Assembly (NCBI GenBank): GCA_002734065.2
Contig: NVXU02000030.1
Span: 62,001-126,000 of the forward strand
Direction of reading: 5' to 3'
Source of the DNA: Fluviicola sp.
GTDB lineage: Bacteria; Bacteroidota; Bacteroidia; Flavobacteriales_D; Crocinitomicaceae
DNA: 64,000 bases
The position numbers and the translations under genes are program-made. Shown in pieces: positions 27,018 to 35,074 of the stretch; the first letter of the stretch is position 1; every line of letters begins with the position of its first letter. The notes under the pieces were generated by a model. That model made no database searches and was not told the DNA's origin. It worked only from the letters and a program-made list of their open reading frames with translations.

Positions 27018-29153
27018 ATGAATCTAACTAACAAATCATTGAGTATGCGAGGGAAAATTAAGTCTCTATTATTAGTAATGATAGTCTTATTGACTAGTAC
27101 TAGCGTGTTTTCACAAATTAAAGAAGCTGATATTAGAGAGTTAGCTCAAAATGGTTCTGAGCAAGAAATTTTGATGGAATCCTCAACACTCACTGCTGAA
27201 GGTTACCTCTATTATGCAGAAATTCTCATTGATAAGCTTATCATCTTAAAACCTGAAAGTTCTAATTACAATTATCGTAAAGGTTATTTAATGTTAGAAA
27301 TTCGTAAAGACTATGTAGGTGCTATTCCTTACTTTGAGAAAGCAATTTTGGATACAGACCATAATTTTGACATGTTTTCTACCAAAGAAACAAGTGCTCC
27401 ACCAGATGCCTTTTTTCATTTGGCTTCTGCCCACCACTTAAATGAAGACATTGATAAGGCTGAAGAATATTACTTAGGTTTTAAAGCTGTTTCTAAGAAA
27501 AAATCTGAGTTATTACCAGTAGTTGAATTAAGACTAAAGCAACTCGCTGTCGCTAGAATTAAAATGGCTGATCCTGTCAATGTTTATTTAAAGAACATTG
27601 GTTCTGAAATCAATACGGATATGCCAGAATATAGCCCAGTGGTATCACTAGATGGTTCCGCTTTGTATTTCACCTCTCGCAGAGCATGGGCAAAAGGAGA
27701 AACTGATGAATTTAAAGACCCTAGAATCAATCAATATCCTGAGGATGTTTATGTAAGTTACCGAGATTTTGATTCAAGTTGGACAACTCCAATAAAATTG
27801 GAATTTTGTCAACCGAGAAGAAATGAAGCGACCATTGCAATCAGTTCGGATGAAAGAAAAATTTATTTATACGAAGATTCTACTGGAAATGGAGATATCT
27901 ATTTTACCGATTTTTACCATGCAAAATTCCAAGACATCACTCGATTAGAATTCAAAGATGTAAACACAGAAGACTGGGAGACACACTGTATGATGTCTAA
28001 CGATAAAAATACATTCTATTTTGTTTCAGACCGTAAAGGTGGTTTCGGGGGTAGAGATATTTACATGCTGCGTAGAATTGATGGCACAGAAGAATGGTCA
28101 AAACCAATTAATCTCGGACCACAGATAAACGGACCGAATGATGAAGATTCACCATTTATATCAATTGACAATCAAACGCTCTACTACTCTACTAATGGAG
28201 AGAAAAGTATCGGTGGATTTGATATCATGACTGCATATTTTGAAAATGACAGTGCCTTTACGGAAGGAACTAATTTGGGATACCCATTCAATTCGACAAA
28301 CGATGATATTTTTTACACAACAACCTTAGATGGCCGTAAAGGCTACTTAACTTCTTTCAGAAAAGACGGTTACGGTGAAAAAGATATTTATGAAATATAC
28401 AATGACTACCTCGGAGTAAGAGATGTTGCAGTCTTAAGAGGTTTAATAAAAACAGTAGATGACAAGCCAATTCCAGAAGATTTTGCCATCAACGTTCGAT
28501 TGGTTTGTGTTGATTGTGAAGAAGGAAGTCGAAAAAAATTAGTTTACCCTCGATTGAGAGACGGTGTATTTATGACGTCACTTGATCCTTGTAGAACATA
28601 TAAGCTAGAATATATGAATGTGTCTGACGACGTTGTCATGCACGAAGATGCTTTCACAACCTTATGTGATACAAATTATCAAGAAATCTACAGAGAACTA
28701 TTACTTGATGTAGACAAACGAATCATCATTATTCCAGAAGATACATTGGATTTAGACACAGTAGTTGTTACCGACTACCCAAATCTTGAGTTCATGCATT
28801 ACTTCGCATACAACAAGAATAAGTTGACAACGAAACGTGGCGAGTTGAAAGACTTCGTACAAGCTGTTGAAGCTCAATTAGAAGAAGGAAGATCTAGTAT
28901 TACAATTAATATCTACTCTTCTGCATCTTATGTGCCAACCAAAACATACGGTACAAATGAAAAGCTGACTCAAATTAGAGCAGAGAATATGAAATATGAT
29001 CTAATCGCCTACTTCGAGAAAAACGAAGACTTCAAAGGAAAAGTCAATGTGGTCATCGTAACCACAATTGTTCAAGGTCCTGAATATGAAAAAGATTCTC
29101 GAAACAAAGAGAAATATTTCCCTTATCAATATGTCGGTTTAAAAACTGAATAA
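27018..29153 (+). CDS. PorE-like TPR/PD40 protein with degenerate OmpA C-terminus
   Basis: A 711-residue tandem paralogue of the preceding gene, with shared strings such as ESSNYNYRKGYL, DIDKAEEYYLGF-type TPR, YSPVVSLDGSALYFTSRR, FYFVSDRKGGFGGRDIYM and GYLTSFRKDGYGEKDIYEI. The C-terminal region (about 600-711) keeps the OmpA-like outline (EFMHYFAYNKNKLTTKRGELKDFVQAV) but replaces the peptidoglycan-binding part GSHTD...NRRA with IYSSASYVPTK...QIRAENMKYDL. Both the binding Asp and the Arg motif appear lost. The start at 27018 gives a short leader; an ATG at 27045 would also keep the signal peptide (LLLVMIVLLTSTSVFSQ). Confidence 0.78.
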   Translation: MNLTNKSLSMRGKIKSLLLVMIVLLTSTSVFSQIKEADIRELAQNGSEQEILMESSTLTAEGYLYYAEILIDKLIILKPESSNYNYRKGYLMLEIRKDYVGAIPYFEKAILDTDHNFDMFSTKETSAPPDAFFHLASAHHLNEDIDKAEEYYLGFKAVSKKKSELLPVVELRLKQLAVARIKMADPVNVYLKNIGSEINTDMPEYSPVVSLDGSALYFTSRRAWAKGETDEFKDPRINQYPEDVYVSYRDFDSSWTTPIKLEFCQPRRNEATIAISSDERKIYLYEDSTGNGDIYFTDFYHAKFQDITRLEFKDVNTEDWETHCMMSNDKNTFYFVSDRKGGFGGRDIYMLRRIDGTEEWSKPINLGPQINGPNDEDSPFISIDNQTLYYSTNGEKSIGGFDIMTAYFENDSAFTEGTNLGYPFNSTNDDIFYTTTLDGRKGYLTSFRKDGYGEKDIYEIYNDYLGVRDVAVLRGLIKTVDDKPIPEDFAINVRLVCVDCEEGSRKKLVYPRLRDGVFMTSLDPCRTYKLEYMNVSDDVVMHEDAFTTLCDTNYQEIYRELLLDVDKRIIIIPEDTLDLDTVVVTDYPNLEFMHYFAYNKNKLTTKRGELKDFVQAVEAQLEEGRSSITINIYSSASYVPTKTYGTNEKLTQIRAENMKYDLIAYFEKNEDFKGKVNVVIVTTIVQGPEYEKDSRNKEKYFPYQYVGLKTE

Positions 29154-29159
29154 AAATTA

Positions 29160-29186
29160 AAGTCCGGTTTATCCGGACTTTTTTTT
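29160..29186 (+). terminator. intrinsic terminator after the PorE-like pair
   Basis: An 8-bp stem AAGTCCGG / CCGGACTT with a 5-base loop followed by eight T, placed 7 bases after the stop codon at 29153. Confidence 0.95.
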
Positions 29187-29214
29187 GCTTCGTACTTCTC
29201 TATCCTTATATTTG
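29184..29214 (+). promoter_or_regulatory. promoter of the exonuclease gene, overlapping the terminator T-run
   Basis: TTTG at 29184-29187, 19 bases, then TATATTTG at 29207-29214. This is an exact Bacteroidota promoter. The ATG at 29219 lies only 4 bases downstream of the -7 box, implying a leaderless transcript. The -33 element is formed by the end of the upstream terminator's T-run. Confidence 0.65.
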
Positions 29215-29218
29215 AGCT

Positions 29219-30061
29219 ATGAATATATCCCTCAATAAATCATTGGCCATTTTTGATATCGAAGCAACAGGTCTAAGCATAACGTCAGATAGAATTGTAG
29301 AGATTGCAATTGTGAAAATTGCCCCTGATGGTTCTCGAACCGATTTTTTAAAAAGAGTCAATCCTCAAATCCCTATACCAAAAGAAGTCAGTGAAATTCA
29401 CGGGATATATGACGAAGATATCAAAGATGAACCTACCTTGAAAGACATTCTACCCGAATTAGAAGCTTTTATAGCAGATGCAGATTTTGCAGGCTACAAC
29501 TCCAATAAATTCGACTTACCGATGTTGGCCGAAGAACTTCTGAGAGCCGGTAGCACCGTTGATCTTTCTGTAAAGAAGCACATCGATGTCCAAAATATCT
29601 TTCATAAGATGGAACAAAGAACACTGATTGCCGCTTATTCATTCTATTGCCAGAAAAATTTAGAAAATGCACACACTGCTCTTGCCGATGCCGAAGCAAC
29701 TTGGGAAGTGTTGGATGCTCAAATCGATAAGTATGAAGAATTGGAAAGTGACGTCGATTTTCTTGCTAATTTCTCGCAATACGGCAATGTAACTCGCCTT
29801 GATTTTGCAGGAAGGCTCGCCATCAACGAAGAAGGACAGGTAATCTACAACTTCGGTAAGCAAAAGGACAAAACGGTAGCAGAAGTAATGAAAACAGAGC
29901 CAGGCTATCACGGTTGGTTACTCAATGCCGATTTCCCACTCTATACGAAGCAATGTCTTAAAAAAGAAATCAATAGAATCAAGGATGAGAAAAAACAGAA
30001 TAACGCACCCGCGAATTTTGAGTCGAAATTGGATGCGCTAAAAAATAAATTCAAATCATGA
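29219..30061 (+). CDS. DnaQ-like 3'-5' exonuclease
   Basis: A 280-residue DEDDh exonuclease related to the epsilon proofreading subunit. Exo I is FDIEATGLS (D13, E15), Exo II is GYNSNKFDLPML (D99), and Exo III is HTALADAEAT (H152, D157), so all catalytic residues are present. A C-terminal module of about 45 residues (VIYNFGKQKDKTVAEVMKTEPGYHGWLLNADFP, around 205-250) resembles the DUF3820-type extension seen in flavobacterial homologues. It overlaps the next gene by 4 bases (ATGA), indicating a shared transcript. Whether it proofreads with Pol III or serves repair is open. Confidence 0.88.
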   Translation: MNISLNKSLAIFDIEATGLSITSDRIVEIAIVKIAPDGSRTDFLKRVNPQIPIPKEVSEIHGIYDEDIKDEPTLKDILPELEAFIADADFAGYNSNKFDLPMLAEELLRAGSTVDLSVKKHIDVQNIFHKMEQRTLIAAYSFYCQKNLENAHTALADAEATWEVLDAQIDKYEELESDVDFLANFSQYGNVTRLDFAGRLAINEEGQVIYNFGKQKDKTVAEVMKTEPGYHGWLLNADFPLYTKQCLKKEINRIKDEKKQNNAPANFESKLDALKNKFKS

Positions 30062-30669
30062 AAATTATTTGCATAGGTAGGAATTACGCTGAACATGCAA
30101 AAGAAATGAAGGCAGAGCTTCCAAAAGTTCCAATGTTCTTCATGAAGGCAGACATTGCTATTCTACGTCCTGGAAATCCTTTTTTCTACCCCAATTTTTC
30201 TAAAGACATTCATTACGAGTGCGAATTAGTTGTGAAAATTGACAGAGTGGGCAAAAACATTGCAGAAAAATTTGCACACAAATACTATTCTGAAATTGGA
30301 TTAGGCATCGATTTCACGGCAAGGGATCTTCAACAGCAATGCAAAGAGAAAGGTCATCCGTGGGAAATTGCCAAGTCATTTGAGGGCAGCGCTCCTATTT
30401 CGAAAGAATTTATCCCGAAAACAGAGTTGAACCTCGGAAATATTGCATTCTCTCTCACCAAGAATGGTGAAACAGTGCAAGAAGGCAATTCTGACAAAAT
30501 GATTTTCAACATTGATCAATTAATCGCTTATATTTCCCAATTTATGACCCTGAAAAAAGGAGATTTGATTTACACGGGAACTCCAGCAGGTGTTGGTTCT
30601 GTGAAAATTGGTGATGAATTGAAAGGATACATTGGAGAAAAAGAAATGTTCCGAGTGATGGTGAAGTAG
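30058..30669 (+). CDS. fumarylacetoacetate hydrolase-family protein (FAHD1-like)
   Basis: A 203-residue FAH-fold enzyme. Motifs are KIICIGRNYAEHAKEM, PMFFMKAD, the metal-binding Glu residues in HYECELVVKI, GIDFTARDLQQQCKEKGHPWEIAKSFEGSAPI and GDLIYTGTPAGVGSVKIGDEL. Proteins of this size act as acylpyruvate hydrolases, oxaloacetate decarboxylases or related isomerases. The true fumarylacetoacetase of tyrosine breakdown is encoded separately at 37295-38572, so this one is a distinct paralogue. It overlaps the exonuclease gene by 4 bases. Its stop codon lies within a 23-bp inverted repeat arm. Confidence 0.9.
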   Translation: MKIICIGRNYAEHAKEMKAELPKVPMFFMKADIAILRPGNPFFYPNFSKDIHYECELVVKIDRVGKNIAEKFAHKYYSEIGLGIDFTARDLQQQCKEKGHPWEIAKSFEGSAPISKEFIPKTELNLGNIAFSLTKNGETVQEGNSDKMIFNIDQLIAYISQFMTLKKGDLIYTGTPAGVGSVKIGDELKGYIGEKEMFRVMVK

Positions 30670-30911
30670 CTTTTTAGATTCATTCTTAGACACGCCTTCG
30701 GCTCTTAGACTTAATCTAGCTTCGACGAGATAAATCATTGTTTTGATTGTTCACTTTTATAAACCTGAGAAATCAAAGCAACAATTAAAATTTTAAAGAA
30801 AAGCGAGTCTAAGAGCGACGCAGGAGCGTGTCTAAAGGAAGCTTGCTTCCGTATCTAAAAGCGGAAGCGGTCTAAAAGTGAGCGCAGTGAATGAATCTAA
30901 AAAGCTACTTC
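30663..30911. repeat. nested inverted-repeat array between convergent genes
   Basis: A perfect 23-bp inverted repeat at 30663-30685 and 30889-30911 spans the stop codons of both convergent genes. Inside it lie further matching pieces: GCTCTTAGACTT (30701-30712) pairs imperfectly with 30806-30817, ACACGCC pairs with GCGTGT near 30826-30831, and TCTAAAA units alternate with GCG-AAGCG blocks at 30853-30880. The pattern looks like a composite REP-type element that may also stop transcription from both sides. Confidence 0.8.
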
Positions 30912-32299
30912 CCAGTCCCCTTAAAGATGATTGATATCGTAAAAAGCATAATTTTAAAATCCAACGACAAGGTTCTGTTTTTCAAATAAAGAAGGTCGAA
31001 TTTCATTCTGTCTAGCATTTGCTCAACATTTTCCGCGTAGCCGTATTTAACTTGCCCCCATGATGTAATTCCTGGTCGAACTTTGGTTAACTCTAAAAAC
31101 TGAGGTTCGATTGCTGCAATTTGGTCTATGTAAAATTGACGTTCCGGTCGAGGACCTACTAAAGACATATCACCCAGCAGAACGTTAACAAATTGTGGAA
31201 ACTCATCCAAGCGTGTTTTTCTCATAACACGGCCAATCTTTGTGATTCTAGGGTCAGACGAAGACGACAGCTGGGGACCATTTTTCTCAGAGTTAACATA
31301 CATCGTTCTGAATTTAATGATTTTGAAAATCTTACCGTTCTTGCCTATTCTCTCTTGTAAATAAAAAATGGGGCCTGGAGAAGATGTTTTAACCAAAATG
31401 GCAAGAACAATGAAAACGGGCGTTAAAAGAACGAGTGAAACTAATGAAACTGAAATATCAATGACTCTTTTCAGCGTTCTTTGCCAAACCGACATAACTT
31501 CTGTATTCACATTGATAAGCAACGCGCCAAAAATGTTTGTCATTTCTACAGAACCTGAAAGAATATCATACATATCTGGAAGAATCTTAATTTTCACGTC
31601 ACCACCTTCCAAACGAGAAATAATGGTCTTAATTCTATCGTGTTCAATACTTTCTAACGCAATAATAACTTCCTCTATCTGATGATCGCGCAATATATTC
31701 TCAACGTCATCAATGTGTCCCAGATAGGGTAATTTGGACTCCAATTGTTTGTCCACTCCATTAATATTGATGAAACCAACGAACAAATTGCCTGTTCCTT
31801 TTGGCAGTTCGGTTATTTCATTAAATATGTCAATTGCTTTTTGGCTACCACCAATGATGAGGGTTTTAAAACCAGAATTTCTCTTGTGTATTCTTCTGAC
31901 AACAATAGAAATTAAAATAAATCTCGGAACAAGCGTTGCTATAAAGTGAATCGTAAACAGCAATATCAAAACAGAATAATATTGTTGATAACCCGAAATT
32001 TCATCGTCCAATAAGAATAGAAAAAAAATGCAAAAAGTTCCAATGACAGATGCAACAAAGCTCAAACTTATGATTTTAGAACGATACAACCTCCGCACAT
32101 CCTGATAAGTTCCTTGCAGCAAGTAAATAAACAACCATAAAATGGGGATAAGGAGAACGCCTAAGTAAAAAGCTTCGTTTACGGCAAAATCAACCTCTTC
32201 TATGACCGTTTTTCTATAGTAGTAAAAGCTTGCCCATGCAATGCTTGCAAATAGCCAATCAATAAAGACAAGTATAAATGTGAGTAACGGTGATTTCAT
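30905..32299 (-). CDS. polyprenyl glycosylphosphotransferase (WcaJ/WbaP type)
   Basis: A 464-residue enzyme that transfers a sugar-1-phosphate to undecaprenyl phosphate to start glycan assembly. Four or five N-terminal membrane helices (to about residue 130) are followed by a Rossmann-like domain (TLIIGGSQKAIDIF) and the catalytic domain: RVIDISVSLVSLVLLTPVFIVLAILVKTSSPGPIFYLQERIGKNGKIFKIIKFRTMY, RKTRLDEFPQFVNVLLGDMSLVGPRPE and KVRPGITSWGQVKYGY. All catalytic motifs are intact. The start is the ATG at 32299, overlapping the upstream lipoprotein stop by one base. It lies 9 kb from the main glycan island. Confidence 0.92.
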   Translation of the reverse strand: MKSPLLTFILVFIDWLFASIAWASFYYYRKTVIEEVDFAVNEAFYLGVLLIPILWLFIYLLQGTYQDVRRLYRSKIISLSFVASVIGTFCIFFLFLLDDEISGYQQYYSVLILLFTIHFIATLVPRFILISIVVRRIHKRNSGFKTLIIGGSQKAIDIFNEITELPKGTGNLFVGFININGVDKQLESKLPYLGHIDDVENILRDHQIEEVIIALESIEHDRIKTIISRLEGGDVKIKILPDMYDILSGSVEMTNIFGALLINVNTEVMSVWQRTLKRVIDISVSLVSLVLLTPVFIVLAILVKTSSPGPIFYLQERIGKNGKIFKIIKFRTMYVNSEKNGPQLSSSSDPRITKIGRVMRKTRLDEFPQFVNVLLGDMSLVGPRPERQFYIDQIAAIEPQFLELTKVRPGITSWGQVKYGYAENVEQMLDRMKFDLLYLKNRTLSLDFKIMLFTISIIFKGTGK

Positions 32300-33183
32300 C
32301 AAAAATAGACTGCTTTAATGTTGTCAAGACAGATGAAACCTGAAGATGCACCATCATCGAGCAAAGCATCAAAGGAGAATTCATAATAGTCAGCGGTTGT
32401 CATTCCTGAAACAACCTCTCTCAAATCAATGTATATCTTTTTCCATCGCACTTCATTGTCATTCTGCGGATTCAATCTAACGTTAGGATTGTTTGTTTGA
32501 TTCGTAGAACTAATCCCTATCAACCCACTGGTCACTTGATTGGTATTGTAATAATCCAGTTCCAAATACACTTCTTTCCCTTTTGGTAAAGGCATATTGA
32601 TGCTACTTAAATTAAATTCAGTTGAAGCAATCCATCGGTCATTGCTGGTGCTCAAATCCAAGCGTAAGAATTTCAATTCATTGATTGATGGGTCTAATAT
32701 CAGAGGATCATTAGATGTATTTGCAATTACTGTAGAACTTGGACCTTCAGTAACAACATAAGATGCTCCTTCAAAATTTTCTATGTTAAATTTTACAGAG
32801 GAAAAGTATTGTGTAGTTGGGTTAATCACTAGTGTCTCATTTTGTATCAGTTCTGTTTGAAGAATGAATGGCTCCAAGAAAGGATAAATTTTCTTAGTTG
32901 CCGAAATTCCATTGTTCAGTATTGCTGGAGTAATCTGAATCTTGGCACTTCCACTAATCAAAACGGGTATTTTAACAGGCAATTCAAAAACGCCGATTGT
33001 TTCTCCGTTTACATACACCCAAGCATTGGTAATGTTGTGTGTTGGAACACCAGCAATGCCTATTAAATCAGGGTTCTCAATGAGTTGCCATTTCTCTATA
33101 TAAATCCACGAAGGATCAGGATTGTTTTTTATACAAGAAGTCAACGCTAAAAATAAGCCGAAAAACAGTACAATTTTCTTCAT
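32299..33183 (-). CDS. hypothetical lipoprotein
   Basis: A 294-residue protein with a lipobox: MKKIVLFFGLFLALTSCIKNNPDPS, Cys near residue 17. The mature part is beta-rich (WIYIEKWQLIENPDLIGIAGVPTHNITNAWVYVNGETIGVFELPVKIPVL), with an N-terminal segment like a carbohydrate-binding or PEGA-type strand and a C-terminal jelly-roll-like end (EFSFDALLDDGASSGFICLDNIKAVYF). It is tightly coupled to the glycosylphosphotransferase gene, so it may belong to the same envelope glycan pathway. I do not recognise the family. Confidence 0.65.
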   Translation of the reverse strand: MKKIVLFFGLFLALTSCIKNNPDPSWIYIEKWQLIENPDLIGIAGVPTHNITNAWVYVNGETIGVFELPVKIPVLISGSAKIQITPAILNNGISATKKIYPFLEPFILQTELIQNETLVINPTTQYFSSVKFNIENFEGASYVVTEGPSSTVIANTSNDPLILDPSINELKFLRLDLSTSNDRWIASTEFNLSSINMPLPKGKEVYLELDYYNTNQVTSGLIGISSTNQTNNPNVRLNPQNDNEVRWKKIYIDLREVVSGMTTADYYEFSFDALLDDGASSGFICLDNIKAVYF

Positions 33184-33219
33184 AATTTGTGTAGTTACTT
33201 AATTAAACGAAAAAAGTTC

Positions 33220-34218
33220 CTACTTATTATGTAAAACCTGCCCTGAAGCTGTTTTTAATTGGTCAACGATTCTTTGAGCGATGTCCAACGCATTGTAACC
33301 ATCTTCTATTGAGACAATTGGCGTGGTATCATTGACTATTGCGTCCCCAAAAGTAGATAATTCTTCTTTTATTGCGTTAGAATCTTCAATATCTGGCTTG
33401 TCGAACAAGACTTTCTTCACGGGTTTTCCTTCTCCCATATCAAAAACAACATCAAAAGGGTTCGGTTCTCCATCTATGTCTTCCATTCTCACAACCTCTA
33501 ATTCTTTGGTCAGAAAGTCAACACTGATGTAGGCATCTTTCTGAAAAAAGCGTGATTTTCGCATGTTTTTCATCGAAATTCTTGACGCCGTTAAATTGGC
33601 AACGCAACCATTGTCAAATTCAATTCTAGCATTTGCAATGTCCGGAGTATCGCTAACTACGGCAACTCCAGAAGCGCTTATTCTTTTCACTTCAGAAGGA
33701 ACAACACTGAGAATTGCATCTAAATCGTGTATCATTAGGTCCAAAACGACAGGCACATCAGTTCCTCTTGGATTGAATTGTGCCAAACGGTGCGTTTCGA
33801 TAAACATCGGGCTTTTAATATAAGGAACGGCAGCCTGAAAAGCAGGATTAAATCGTTCTACATGCCCAACTTGCACCTTTACACCCGCTTCGTGCGAAAG
33901 ATTAATGAGAATTTTTGCTTCGTCAACCGTTTCTGTCACGGGCTTCTCTATAAAAACATGTTTACTTTTTCGCAAAGCCTTGGATGCACAATCAAAATGC
34001 GAAAGTGTAGGCGTTACAATATCGATGCAATCTACCTCATCGAGCAAAGAATCAATGGAATCAAAACGTTTGATATCAAAGGTCTCCATGGCTACTTTTG
34101 CATTCTCATCATTAGGGTCATAAAAACCGATGAATTGAAACTTATCGCTCAATTCTAACAACAAACGAATGTGTATTTTTCCTAAATGACCTGCTCCTAA
34201 AACTCCTATTTTTAACAT
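33220..34218 (-). CDS. Gfo/Idh/MocA-family oxidoreductase
   Basis: A 332-residue NAD(P)-dependent oxidoreductase. The nucleotide-binding motif is KIGVLGAGHLGKIHIRLL. The family signature EKPVTETVDEAKIL contains the catalytic Lys, and DLMIHDLDAILSVV holds the HD pair of the substrate domain. These enzymes act mostly on sugars or nucleotide sugars. Similarity in style to UDP-GlcNAc 3-dehydrogenase-type proteins is plausible but unproven. It is transcribed 37 bases ahead of the lipoprotein gene and in the same direction, so glycan synthesis is a reasonable context. Confidence 0.87.
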   Translation of the reverse strand: MLKIGVLGAGHLGKIHIRLLLELSDKFQFIGFYDPNDENAKVAMETFDIKRFDSIDSLLDEVDCIDIVTPTLSHFDCASKALRKSKHVFIEKPVTETVDEAKILINLSHEAGVKVQVGHVERFNPAFQAAVPYIKSPMFIETHRLAQFNPRGTDVPVVLDLMIHDLDAILSVVPSEVKRISASGVAVVSDTPDIANARIEFDNGCVANLTASRISMKNMRKSRFFQKDAYISVDFLTKELEVVRMEDIDGEPNPFDVVFDMGEGKPVKKVLFDKPDIEDSNAIKEELSTFGDAIVNDTTPIVSIEDGYNALDIAQRIVDQLKTASGQVLHNK

Positions 34219-34316
34219 GCTTGAAAAATTTTTACGAAAATACGATAGAAATGAAGAATTATAGGTGTCAAAACAGAGAGTTTATTAACATTCTGCCTGT
34301 GATTGAGCTTATTCTA

Positions 34317-34820
34317 TTAATTCTTAACGTTCAGGTTTGATTCAGAATAATAATCCGTTTCTTTCTCTGAATAAAGCTTAGCAAGCAATGTTATTTGTCC
34401 TGTATGGTAAGAAAAGTGCTCGATAACATGTGAAATTGCAGAATAACCTGTCACTTCAAATCCTTGAATGATTTTTTTCTCTTGAAAAACTTGACCAGAA
34501 AGAAGGGGCATTTGTTTTAAAAGTTCACCTTTTAAGTTCTCCATTAAAAGAATAAGGTTTTCTTTTTTCAATTCTCTGTGAGGCAAAAACTCGTCGTCTC
34601 TGTTGCGATTATCTGGTAAATCTCTCAACCCAGAAAGAACCCATTGTCGCGCATTCCCGCAAAGATGTAAAATGAGGTTCCCAATAGAAGGAATTTTTTC
34701 ATTTGGGGAATCCCACAGTTGTTCTTCATTAATCAAAGTTAAGCATTTGTAAATCCGCTGATAGGACTCATCAAATAAACGCAGGTTAAACTCGTCCAAA
34801 ATATCATTTTTATCAATCAT
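34317..34820 (-). CDS. DinB-family protein
   Basis: A 167-residue four-helix-bundle protein of the DinB/YfiT group. Three His residues at typical metal positions are in GNLILHLCGN, AISHVIEHFSYHTGQITL (two within the last block). Such proteins are metal-dependent and often linked to thiol transfer, but this one has no assigned substrate. There is no signal peptide. It stands alone between the oxidoreductase and the tRNA gene. Confidence 0.75.
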   Translation of the reverse strand: MIDKNDILDEFNLRLFDESYQRIYKCLTLINEEQLWDSPNEKIPSIGNLILHLCGNARQWVLSGLRDLPDNRNRDDEFLPHRELKKENLILLMENLKGELLKQMPLLSGQVFQEKKIIQGFEVTGYSAISHVIEHFSYHTGQITLLAKLYSEKETDYYSESNLNVKN

Positions 34821-34896
34821 AATTGCTCAAAAGAGTAAAATTTCAATTAAAGTTAAAATTTATTAGTTGGATTATTCGATTATTTAAAGAAAACTC

Positions 34897-34904
34897 TATC
34901 TTTG
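34897..34904 (+). promoter_or_regulatory. tRNA-His promoter -7 box
   Basis: TATCTTTG, a full TAnnTTTG match, 38 bases before the mature tRNA. A TTG at 34867-34869 is upstream but at a long spacing of 27. Confidence 0.5.
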
Positions 34905-34942
34905 CCCTCGCTACAAGAACGATTGTAGTAAAGATAGTATAT

Positions 34943-35017
34943 GGTAGTTGTAGCTCAGTTGGTTAGAGCATCGGTTTGTGGTACCGAGGGTCGTGGGTTC
35001 GAGCCCCATCTTCTACC
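34943..35017 (+). tRNA. tRNA-His (anticodon GTG)
   Basis: The cloverleaf reads G-1, acceptor GTAGTTG/CTTCTAC, D-arm GCTCAGTTGGTTAGAGC, anticodon stem TCGGT/ACCGA with loop TTGTGGT (anticodon GTG), variable GGGTC, T-arm GTGGG/CCCAT with loop TTCGAGC and discriminator C73. The extra G at -1 opposite C73 is the identity mark of tRNA-His. CCA is not encoded. Positions 5-68 and 6-67 of the acceptor stem would be two adjacent U-U mismatches. Confidence 0.93.
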
Positions 35018-35019
35018 CT

Positions 35020-35053
35020 AGAGTCAATTCGAAAGAGTTGACTCTTTTTTTTT
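35020..35053 (+). terminator. intrinsic terminator after tRNA-His
   Basis: An 8-bp stem AGAGTCAA / TTGACTCT with a 10-base loop followed by a T-run of ten, 3 bases after the tRNA. Confidence 0.92.
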
Positions 35054-35074
35054 GTAGTAAATTTTGTCGTAAAA

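Noticed and set aside
30663-30911. Phage or integron attachment site
   Set aside because: No integrase, recombinase or tRNA is adjacent and the repeats are inverted, not direct.
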